This document shows, piece after piece, positions 34,757-41,591 of a DNA stretch of 41,591 nucleotides. A program made the translations under genes and the position numbers. Source of the stretch: a virus; IMG/VR virus record IMGVR_UViG_3300050821_001464, positions 1 through 41,591 of that record; one strand, 5' to 3'. The notes beneath the pieces are model-generated. The model saw nothing but the letters and a program-made list of their open reading frames with translations. It was not told the origin of the DNA and ran no database searches. Positions within the stretch are counted from its first letter, which is position 1. Each line of letters begins with the position of its first letter.

Positions 34757-37356
34757 CAGAAGCTCCTACGGAAGATATACCGAGTCATGGGGAAATTACG
34801 GGGACCACCCTGATTGCCACCGGCTGACGCGAATGTCCCATCCCCATTGACACCTTCGACTACCGTGACATGGCTGCCAGCGTTGCCTACCACGATCGGC
34901 TGCCCGCGTCCAGGACCATGGGTTTGGTAAGCCGCAACTGCGATATCTCCGGGCTGTGGCAAGCCGTTAACAGCCTGACCCCAGTTAGCCCAGTTAGACG
35001 CTACCATAGCCTGCTCGTATGGCAATGCTTGGCCGCCTGCCGCCGTCACAACCGAACCAGCAAACTCCCCACACCAAGCTCCCGATCGAGGATACCCTTG
35101 CTGTGCCATGAACTGTTGTAGAGAAGTTGCTGAACCTCCCGCACGGATAAACGAGGCAGCGATCTCCGCGATACGTTGTGGAACTCCAGCATTCGAAGCC
35201 AACTGCTCGGGGGTAGCATAGGGTTGCCCCTGGCCAACGGACATCGGGTTATTCTCTTCCGGCTCCGCTCCTGGCTCCCCGGAGAACGGCCGGGATGGCG
35301 GCAGCGGTACTTGGCCAGACATGAGGCCGGGAGGGTTGCCAGGGTCGAAATTGGCGCCGGCCTTGCCGTTGATCACTTCGGTAGCCGCCTGCTCCTGCTG
35401 CGGCGTTAACTGTTGGAATTGCTCGGAGACGGCTTGCGAGGAGGGGCTGTTCAGATACGGATAGTCCGTGGTGCTAAGCGGCGTAATCGCGGACGGCTGG
35501 TCGCCGGCTACGCTAGTGTCGAGATTCGACGGCACGCGAGCGAAGCCAGGGATAGATTGCTGGGTAGCGACCTGTGGCGCCGCTGGCATCATTCCATACT
35601 GCTGGCCTTGGAATATCAATGGGTCTCCCGCCTGGGGGATCTGCATAGGTCCCATAGGAGTATTGACCCAACTTCCCGGCGTCTGCTGTTGCACCCACGC
35701 AACGATATCGGACTTCGGAGTAAAGATGCCGAAGTTGGGCGTAGGCACAGTATTGTCTGCTCCCTGCGGAGCGCCGGCCAAGAAGCGGGGGTTCTGTACA
35801 GCCGGCCCCGTGACCGTCTGGGTAGCGTTTGCGGGCCGTGGCGTAGGCAGCGGCGGGTTTTCGATCGGGATGTTCTCAGGCGGCCGAGGAGGCGGCAGAG
35901 TATTCTCAGTCGGAGTGAATAGCGGCTCAGTTGGCTCTGTGCTTGGCGCGACTGAGCCGAACACCGGCTGAACGGTTTGAGTAGGCGTGAAAATCGGCTC
36001 AGTCGGATCCGTACTCGGCTGCACCGATCCGAACTCTGCTGGGGGTGTTACAATCGGAGACGGCTGCTCGTCGAGCGTAGGCCAGCCCTCGCTCGGCGCA
36101 CCTTGCGGTTCGAGGTTATACTGCATGACCGAGAGCGGCGTGATCGGAGTAGGCAACTGCTGCTCTGGCTGGAATATCTGGCCAAGGTCTTGCTGCGAGC
36201 TTGTCTGCGTCCAAGGGTTGACCGGCGGCAGGCGGCCGAGAGTTGGCGGGGCCGCGCCTTGCGCGCCTCTGGCGTTATCTAGCGCCTGTTGTACCTGAGC
36301 GTCCGTAGACCAGACACCGATCGGGCCGGTGTCCATCCTGGGAGCGTTCGATTGATCGGCCAAGGTGCCATCGGAATTGTAGAGTGTACCGCTCGGCCCC
36401 ACCCAAGTCGTATCCGCTGGCGGGCTCTCGTCAGTCAACGTTGGCTGGAAAGGCTGGAAGTTATTCTCCAGCGGCGGCAGGACTGGCCAGCCTTCGTTCG
36501 GCTGGCCTTGAGGAACCGTTGCGTCCGGAGGGGGTGGGGGTGGCGCATTGGGATCCTGCATGGCAGGGATCAGCCATTGGCCCGTCTCCGGGTTGTACTG
36601 ACTCGGATCGGTCTGCATGACCGACTGAAGATCTGTGCTTGGCGTCTGATCCGTAGGAGCGACCGGAGGAGCATTTGGATCCTGCATGGTCGGGACTGAC
36701 CACTGCCCCGTCTCAGGATTATATTGGCTCGGATCAGTCTGCATAACCGACTGAAGGTCTTGGCTCGGAGCCTGCATGGGTGCAGGCTGGTCACCAATCG
36801 TCGGTGCTTCCGGAGCGCCGGGCCGAGACTGAACATTCCCTGGCTGAGTGCCGAACTGAGGCATGTTCAGTTCGGGTTGGATCGGTATGGTGCCAAACTC
36901 TGCTAGCTGGCCGCCGGGGTTGCGTCCACCGAACGTCTGCTCGTAAAACCCAACGTCAGCCTGGGGCGTATTGTAATAGGAGCCAGACTGAGCTGCACTC
37001 TCCGTAGCCGGTTGATACACTGAACTGGTAGGAGCAAACCCTTGCGGAGTCCAAGACACCTTAGCCGGCGAGGACTGGGTGATTTGCTCAGTAGGAGTTG
37101 AGGCGTTGAAATTCTGAGTGAACTGGTCGAACTGAGAGAACGACTGGTTCACCTGATTTAGAGCATTCATTCCCTCAATTGCTTGCGATATTCCGGCCTG
37201 ATCGCCAGACGAGCCAGAGACCATGTTGGCCGGCTTGTTGCTGCCGGTCACATAGCTGGCAGGGCCGAAATTGATCGGGTCGGCATTGCCGACGAACCCA
37301 TTCGGAGACCAGATAGCCCTGCCGCCAGCCGTGATCGGTTTGAAATTGATTGCCAT
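34756..37356 (-). CDS. virion protein with C-terminal CHAP-type peptidoglycan hydrolase
   Basis: The protein is 866 residues. About 650 residues are low-complexity, rich in Pro/Gln/Thr/Asn, with long tandem repeats (see 36551-36776). The last 150 residues are a folded cysteine amidase: RSGAWCGEFAGSVVTAAGG (Cys762), GLPQPGDIAVAAYQTHGPGR, NAGSHVTVVEG (His829) and TFASAGGNQGG (Asn848). This Cys-His-Asn set is typical of CHAP-like endopeptidase/amidase domains. It likely opens the cell wall at infection while the disordered arm threads through the tail. The start overlaps nothing; the stop is coupled to the giant ejection protein (TGATG). Confidence 0.8.
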   Translation of the reverse strand: MAINFKPITAGGRAIWSPNGFVGNADPINFGPASYVTGSNKPANMVSGSSGDQAGISQAIEGMNALNQVNQSFSQFDQFTQNFNASTPTEQITQSSPAKVSWTPQGFAPTSSVYQPATESAAQSGSYYNTPQADVGFYEQTFGGRNPGGQLAEFGTIPIQPELNMPQFGTQPGNVQSRPGAPEAPTIGDQPAPMQAPSQDLQSVMQTDPSQYNPETGQWSVPTMQDPNAPPVAPTDQTPSTDLQSVMQTDPSQYNPETGQWLIPAMQDPNAPPPPPPDATVPQGQPNEGWPVLPPLENNFQPFQPTLTDESPPADTTWVGPSGTLYNSDGTLADQSNAPRMDTGPIGVWSTDAQVQQALDNARGAQGAAPPTLGRLPPVNPWTQTSSQQDLGQIFQPEQQLPTPITPLSVMQYNLEPQGAPSEGWPTLDEQPSPIVTPPAEFGSVQPSTDPTEPIFTPTQTVQPVFGSVAPSTEPTEPLFTPTENTLPPPRPPENIPIENPPLPTPRPANATQTVTGPAVQNPRFLAGAPQGADNTVPTPNFGIFTPKSDIVAWVQQQTPGSWVNTPMGPMQIPQAGDPLIFQGQQYGMMPAAPQVATQQSIPGFARVPSNLDTSVAGDQPSAITPLSTTDYPYLNSPSSQAVSEQFQQLTPQQEQAATEVINGKAGANFDPGNPPGLMSGQVPLPPSRPFSGEPGAEPEENNPMSVGQGQPYATPEQLASNAGVPQRIAEIAASFIRAGGSATSLQQFMAQQGYPRSGAWCGEFAGSVVTAAGGQALPYEQAMVASNWANWGQAVNGLPQPGDIAVAAYQTHGPGRGQPIVVGNAGSHVTVVEGVNGDGTFASAGGNQGGPRNFPMTRYIFRRSF
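36551..36776 (-). repeat. tandem 126-bp repeat in the CHAP protein gene
   Basis: A unit starting GGATCCTGCATGG occurs at 36551-36676 and again from 36677 (partly to 36776). It encodes two 42-residue copies of DLQSVMQTDPSQYNPETGQW followed by a Pro-rich stretch (VAPTDQTP). The copies differ at many silent sites, so the duplication is not new. A second, looser repeat (PSTDPTEPIFTPTQT and PSTEPTEPLFTPTEN) lies near 35900-36030. Confidence 0.75.
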
Positions 37357-39120
37357 TTACCGGCCCATGATACTGTCAAGAAGGCCCTTCTGCGGAGCGG
37401 CCGGCGTAGCTTCGGGCTGCGGGACTTGGCGAAGCTTCCCGTTGTACATGAAATACGTACCAGGCTTCTGTTGACCAACCCACTTGCCAAAGTCCTGACC
37501 CTGCGGAACCGTCACGGGATTGGCCGCCGAAGTCCCCGGCTCGCCACGCGTGCGCGCTTCGGTGCGCTGCTGGCGAACCTGCTCCCGCGTCACCAAGCTG
37601 TCCTTGAACTTCTGAGTGTTGCCGATGAACGCCTTGCTATCAGGATCGAGGAGATCGCGAGGATCTTTCGTATTGGGGTTCAGCCCTTGCCGGACCTTCT
37701 CAGCCTCGTCCTGGATCAACTTGCGGACCTTGTACTCGGCTTGGCCGCCAGCAATCGATAGCTTCATCGGATCAAGATTGCCGGTGATCGTGGCTTTGTA
37801 GTCATTCATAAAGGCCCGCATGTCGTCATTGAACTGCTTGTTGTCCGGACGAGCAGCGCCAGCGATCTGCGAAGTCAACTCCTGGTGCTGGGCCTTGGTG
37901 ATAGAGTGCTCAACACCGTAAGCAACATCCACCCGATGCTGAGCAGCATCAGGATCGACGCCAGCACGACCAGAGACCACAAGCTGATTGAAAAGCTGAT
38001 CGCGCGCCTTGTCAGAGACGACAGGGTCCGGCTGATTGATGTGAAGGTCGAACTCACGGTTCGCCTGCACCATCCCTTCAACTGTGTGACCCCACTCGGG
38101 GTTTTTCTGATAATAAGGATCCTTCCGCGGGTCAAATACTTTACCGTCTGTCGTGGCCTGAGCAAATCGGTTATCCGCAGCCTTCTTCTCAGCACGGTCT
38201 TGCTCCTGTGATTGCAAGCGACGCTCGGCCATCTCCTCACGCTGGACCGTGAGCAAGCGCTGCGTCATTGCATTGGTGTTGGATCCGATGTAGGGGGTGT
38301 ATCTCGGATCATGAATAAGTCGATTTGCTTGTCCGAGCCCGGTATTCGGATCGTTAAGATCTCCACCTGCTCGTGCCATCCCTTCGGCAGCTTGCGTGAT
38401 AACGTGGCGTTTTGCCTTGTCCAACTCTCCAGCCATAGCCTTCTGAGCTTCAGATCCGAGAACGCCTGGAGCACCAAAAGTATTTCCCCAATCCTTATCG
38501 AGTCCCTTGAGGATAACGTCAAGATCGCCTGGATTACTGGATGCGTATTCGGCTGCGGAGTTTGTGAGTTTCTCGGCATTGGCCGTCGCCTCCACGCCCG
38601 CCATGGCGTGAACCTCGGCGGCCGTCTTGTGAGTAATCATCGTCTTGTGTTCAAGCGCCCGCTCGTCATGAGCATTGAGCGCCTTCTGACTGGCCCCAGC
38701 CGCAACCATCTTGTCGCGGATAACCTGCTGGGCTTCGTCATAGTCCTTCAATTGCTGAGCAGCAGTAGTCTTGGTGTCGGCCAGGGAGGGGAAGACCGTA
38801 TTGCCCTGATCGTCCTTGGTTGGCTTTCCCATCTCCCCGATCTTGTCGTTGTAGGCAAGATCGAGATTGGCGCTATCTTTGTTGGCCTCCAGGAGCGCCT
38901 GGGCATCGGTGTTAGCCTGGGCCTTGTCTACAAAGGAAGTAACAGACGAGCCGATCTCATGGAAAGAGCGATCTATGATGGCTCCACTCTCGCGCATGAG
39001 CCGCGCGGTCTGATCCGTGTACTCGCGTGCGACCGTGCCGGCCCGCACCTCGGCCGCGCTACCGATCTCGCTCGGCTTCAGTTCGCCGGGGCCAGCCTCG
39101 TAGGTCTTGATAGTAGGCAT
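37357..39120 (-). CDS. internal virion protein, helical (587 aa)
   Basis: The protein is almost wholly helical and charged. Its N-terminus has YEAGPGELKPSEIGSAAEVR, then long coiled-coil stretches (EYTDQTARLMRESGAIIDRS; EAQQVIRDKMVAAGASQKAL). The C-terminus has PVTVPQGQDFGKWVGQQKPG and TYFMYNGKLRQVPQPEAT before a short tail. Composition and place between a gp14-like and a hydrolase-bearing protein fit a T7 gp15-type core or ejection protein. No enzyme motif is visible. The ATG is coupled to the upstream stop by TAATG. Confidence 0.7.
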   Translation of the reverse strand: MPTIKTYEAGPGELKPSEIGSAAEVRAGTVAREYTDQTARLMRESGAIIDRSFHEIGSSVTSFVDKAQANTDAQALLEANKDSANLDLAYNDKIGEMGKPTKDDQGNTVFPSLADTKTTAAQQLKDYDEAQQVIRDKMVAAGASQKALNAHDERALEHKTMITHKTAAEVHAMAGVEATANAEKLTNSAAEYASSNPGDLDVILKGLDKDWGNTFGAPGVLGSEAQKAMAGELDKAKRHVITQAAEGMARAGGDLNDPNTGLGQANRLIHDPRYTPYIGSNTNAMTQRLLTVQREEMAERRLQSQEQDRAEKKAADNRFAQATTDGKVFDPRKDPYYQKNPEWGHTVEGMVQANREFDLHINQPDPVVSDKARDQLFNQLVVSGRAGVDPDAAQHRVDVAYGVEHSITKAQHQELTSQIAGAARPDNKQFNDDMRAFMNDYKATITGNLDPMKLSIAGGQAEYKVRKLIQDEAEKVRQGLNPNTKDPRDLLDPDSKAFIGNTQKFKDSLVTREQVRQQRTEARTRGEPGTSAANPVTVPQGQDFGKWVGQQKPGTYFMYNGKLRQVPQPEATPAAPQKGLLDSIMGR

Positions 39121-39620
39121 TAGAATAGCCCTCCGACGAAGCTCACAAGACCACCCAAGAGGCCAAATAAGCCAGAAGTCTGCTGGGCATTGGCCTGCTG
39201 GACAGCGGCCGCCGCAGCCGCGTTAGCCGATCCAGCCATGCCCTGATAAGCAGTCGCCTGCTCCTCGAAGGCGTTCTTCTGGATATCGCCCTGCGTGGTC
39301 ACGAGCGTCTGCGCTAGAGCCCCCTGCTGGAAGCTTTCCCGCATCAGGTCGCCGGCACTACCGCCGCCAAGATTGTTCGCACCCGAGGCAGCCGTCTGGC
39401 TGCTGACGGTCTGGTAGATCTTCCGGTTCAACTGCGCCTGCTGGATCGCGGTGGACATGCCTTCGATACCAACGTTCTGAACCGCGATGTTGGCCGCCTT
39501 GTTATAGCTGGCCGCCGCCGTCTGATCGCCTTGGGCCAATAGCTCCGAGGCCGCCGCCGTCGATTGAGACGACAGGAACGTGCCAACATTTCCGATTAGA
39601 CTTCCAAGACCCGTAAGCAT
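39120..39620 (-). CDS. internal virion protein, gp14-like (166 aa)
   Basis: The sequence starts with MLTGLGSLIGNVGTFLSSQS and ends with QTSGLFGLLGGLVSFVGGLF, both Gly/Leu/Phe-rich and membrane-seeking. The centre is Ala/Gln-rich helices (AASYNKAANIAVQNVGIEGM; AYQGMAGSANAAAAAAVQQA). Small Ala/Gln-rich proteins with a hydrophobic C-terminus directly upstream of two large ejection proteins match the T7 gp14 class, which inserts in the outer membrane during genome entry. The identification is by composition and synteny, not by a conserved motif. Confidence 0.65.
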   Translation of the reverse strand: MLTGLGSLIGNVGTFLSSQSTAAASELLAQGDQTAAASYNKAANIAVQNVGIEGMSTAIQQAQLNRKIYQTVSSQTAASGANNLGGGSAGDLMRESFQQGALAQTLVTTQGDIQKNAFEEQATAYQGMAGSANAAAAAAVQQANAQQTSGLFGLLGGLVSFVGGLF

Positions 39621-39621
39621 A

Positions 39622-41591
39622 TCACACGTCCGTTGTCGTAATAAACCCGCCGTAAGCTACGATCGAGGCCGGGTACGGCCGAAGGATTTGCCACGACAAC
39701 ATGCTGTCGAAGTCATACCCGTCTGCCAAACTGTCGCGCACTATGCCACTGAACAGCACTGGCGGTAGGATCTGGTTCTGACCCAGGTCTCTGAAGTATA
39801 TCGGATTGAGGGTCGCCCCAAAGTCTGTCCCAACCTGGATACCGTTGCTGTTCTGGACCTGAAGCCCGAATCGGTTCGTACGCTTGGTCTTGGCAAACCC
39901 CAAGCCCATATGAACTCCAGTATCCTGAGCCAAGGCTGGTCTTAAGAGTTGGCCTTGAGACGTGAATGTTGTACCGACTACACATGGGAACCCCGCTGTG
40001 GTTACGTCGTGAGTGATCGTGTATCCGGTCGGACAAGTCGGCGCATTGCCGCCGATCTTCACCAAGTCCGTGCCGATGAATAGCTGGCACCAAGTCCCGC
40101 TAACATCGCCAGATCCGTTGATACGAGCGACAGCGCTAGCAACAGTATGATCAGTGGCGCCATAGAAGATGAGACTGTTAGAAGCATCATCATAAGCCTG
40201 GATAAACGTGTGCCCGCTGATATCATGATAGACTCCCGGTACAGCAAAGATGCAGTACAAGCCTGTGGTCGTGTCGATCCGGTACAATGTGCCGATATGG
40301 TTGTTCGATCCGGTCTGTTGGGCCAAGAAGCAGAAGAGGCCGAAGCGGCACGAGCCTCGCGCCATCATGTCGCCAAGGTCGGCGATGTTGGAGTTACTGA
40401 GCGGTATCTGCCAAATCACGCCGAAAGGTATCAGAGGTTTGGCATTGGTTCCGTTGTTGAATCCATCCACGTTGTAGGGGAACGTCGAGATCTTGACCAG
40501 GTATTGCTGATTGCCCGAGGCGTTCGTGTTCTGAACGATGAACATCAAGTTGTTGTCGATCTTGTCTACTAACGCGCCCGTGACCCCGGTTATGGTTGTC
40601 CAGGTCGGGTCGATCTGCTGTGGAGTGAGTGTGCCAACCTTGCCGAAGAAAGCACCGACAACGCCAGCCGAACTCCCTGGCCGACCAACACCGTAGATAG
40701 GCACAACAACGTGAGGGCCTCCCCAGATGTTCTGACAAGCGTAGAGCACGCCACCGGAGAAGAAGCCCGCCTTGAGGAAATTAAGGATTGCCTGCTGCCC
40801 CTCTTCCTGCGTCACCACATAGATAGTCAGTGTATGCGTATCGCCAGCCGTGATGAAAAACGGAACTGAAGTCGGAGTGAAAGTAGTCGTGCCGTCCGCG
40901 TTTGTAGTCTTGGAGTTGTTCATGCCGCCGCCGGCCGCGACGTTCGCCCCTAGCGCGCCTCCAGGAGACATGAGCCAGGGCGAGGGCGAGAGACCCTGAT
41001 ACTGAAGCCCCTGACCATTGCCCGCAATGAAAGACCCATCAACACCATAGTTGAGCGTGATGTTCCTGGTCGATCCGCCCGTGCCGACCGCAACCAGCCA
41101 ATCCCCTTTCAAGGTAGCAACGTCCATCGACGTGGGATTGATCATCCCCGGATTGTCGATGTTGAAAGTAGACATATTTAGGGTCGGTCCGAACGTGCTG
41201 CTCACGCCAGCCACGTAGGTTGCGAGATCGGTATTTGGGTTGACCTTCACAACCGCGCTATAGTTCCCGCTGTCGCTTCCAGTGTAGAGAGCATTGGCTT
41301 TCTGAGCCGCTGTCTGCGTCGGTATCGTAGCCACATTGTTCGAAGCCGCCACCCAGTTGAGTGGAGCAGCAACCCCACTGATCGCCGACCACTGGGCATC
41401 CGACAACTCCGTCGCATTCAGTGTACTGAAGATACGAAGCCGGCTGTTGGTCAGGCTCTCGATATAGGCCAGGCTGTTTGTCCAATCGACGATTACGTTG
41501 TCCTTGCGGACTTGATCTCCGGTATCCAGAGTCGGAGCAAACGCCTGATAGGTCGTGACCGCACGCAATGTACGGGCCGGGCCGATCGTGA
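39622..41591 (-). CDS. tail nozzle-like protein (5' end cut by window edge)
   Basis: At least 655 residues are encoded; the frame stays open to the right edge (TIGPARTLRAVTTYQAFAPT), so the true start lies outside. The sequence is beta-rich throughout (Thr/Gly/Asn/Val). The C-terminus has TKRTNRFGLQVQNSNGIQVG, LFSGIVRDSLADGYDFDSML and SWQILRPYPASIVAYGGFI. The G-x-x-x-G-x-D-F ... LFxG...DGYDxDxxxxxxQxxPxPxxIxAxxG order is one I associate with podovirus tail nozzle or tubular-B-type proteins, which close the tail tip until infection. Position before the ejection genes agrees with this. Confidence 0.55.
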   Translation of the reverse strand, partial: TIGPARTLRAVTTYQAFAPTLDTGDQVRKDNVIVDWTNSLAYIESLTNSRLRIFSTLNATELSDAQWSAISGVAAPLNWVAASNNVATIPTQTAAQKANALYTGSDSGNYSAVVKVNPNTDLATYVAGVSSTFGPTLNMSTFNIDNPGMINPTSMDVATLKGDWLVAVGTGGSTRNITLNYGVDGSFIAGNGQGLQYQGLSPSPWLMSPGGALGANVAAGGGMNNSKTTNADGTTTFTPTSVPFFITAGDTHTLTIYVVTQEEGQQAILNFLKAGFFSGGVLYACQNIWGGPHVVVPIYGVGRPGSSAGVVGAFFGKVGTLTPQQIDPTWTTITGVTGALVDKIDNNLMFIVQNTNASGNQQYLVKISTFPYNVDGFNNGTNAKPLIPFGVIWQIPLSNSNIADLGDMMARGSCRFGLFCFLAQQTGSNNHIGTLYRIDTTTGLYCIFAVPGVYHDISGHTFIQAYDDASNSLIFYGATDHTVASAVARINGSGDVSGTWCQLFIGTDLVKIGGNAPTCPTGYTITHDVTTAGFPCVVGTTFTSQGQLLRPALAQDTGVHMGLGFAKTKRTNRFGLQVQNSNGIQVGTDFGATLNPIYFRDLGQNQILPPVLFSGIVRDSLADGYDFDSMLSWQILRPYPASIVAYGGFITTTDV

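Noticed and set aside
38212-39123. 303-codon rightward open frame
   Set aside because: It lies wholly inside the 587-residue virion protein gene on the other strand. That gene has clean TAATG coupling and protein-like composition; the rightward frame is a shadow of GC-rich codon use.
1-41591. Diversity-generating retroelement as in BPP-1
   Set aside because: No reverse transcriptase frame, no template/variable repeat pair and no Mtd-like gene were seen, despite the BPP-1-like head genes.
1-41591. PurZ, integrase, phage RNA polymerase, CRISPR array, antirepressor
   Set aside because: I looked for hallmark motifs (GDEGKG-type P-loop of PurZ, tyrosine recombinase RxxHxRxxY, single-subunit RNA polymerase, spaced direct repeats) in the frames and found none.

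Overview
This window is most of the genome of a tailed, podovirus-type bacteriophage with a short non-contractile tail. The evidence is a complete head-packaging set (small and large terminase, portal, scaffold, major capsid protein), a run of very large ejection-type virion proteins, a tail-nozzle-like protein, a tail fibre, a holin/endolysin cassette, and a self-contained replication module (primase-polymerase/helicase, SNF2 helicase, Cas4-like nuclease, single-strand-binding-like protein, family A DNA polymerase, junction-resolvase-like nuclease). The order of head genes and a Bbp19-like protein beside the portal recall the Bordetella BPP-1-like podoviruses. I see no integrase, CI-type repressor, phage RNA polymerase, reverse transcriptase, CRISPR array or tRNA gene, so a lytic phage using host RNA polymerase is the simplest reading. 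The host cannot be fixed from the sequence. A Gram-negative host is likely from the lysis genes, and an alphaproteobacterium is a guess from the GC-rich coding style and some small gene families.

Layout. Positions 1-11949 are a tightly packed leftward (minus-strand) operon read from TerS at 11949: TerS, TerL, exported small protein, endolysin, holin, small gene, HNH nuclease, portal, an HExxE-motif protein, Bbp19-like protein, scaffold, small gene, GNAT acetyltransferase, major capsid protein, and five minor structural genes. The last of these runs off the left edge. Positions 28336-41591 are also leftward and encode tail nozzle (running off the right edge), three or four ejection proteins, fibre, a small structural protein and a second holin-like membrane protein. 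Both edges cut a leftward virion gene, so on a circular map these two blocks would form one long late operon and only a small segment is missing.

Positions 12494-28526 are rightward early genes: a cassette of about fifteen tiny genes (12494-16719), then SprT-like protease, replication genes, metallophosphoesterase, nucleoside deoxyribosyltransferase, a membrane-anchored small protein and a dATP/dGTP-diphosphohydrolase-like protein. One gene breaks the pattern: the primase-polymerase/helicase (16691-18589) is leftward inside the rightward block.

The divergent control region (about 11950-12493) carries tandem 21-bp dyad repeats, an 11-bp tandem repeat and a long stem-loop leader before the first early gene. 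Other notable points are a 12-bp hairpin that buries the ribosome binding site of the capsid gene, a basic RxxLKG repeat domain behind an alternative start in a structural gene, and a duplicated 3' end of the Cas4-like nuclease gene. The early genes also combine a polymerase with an altered steric-gate residue and two purine-nucleotide enzymes, which makes a modified or unusual nucleotide pool worth testing.
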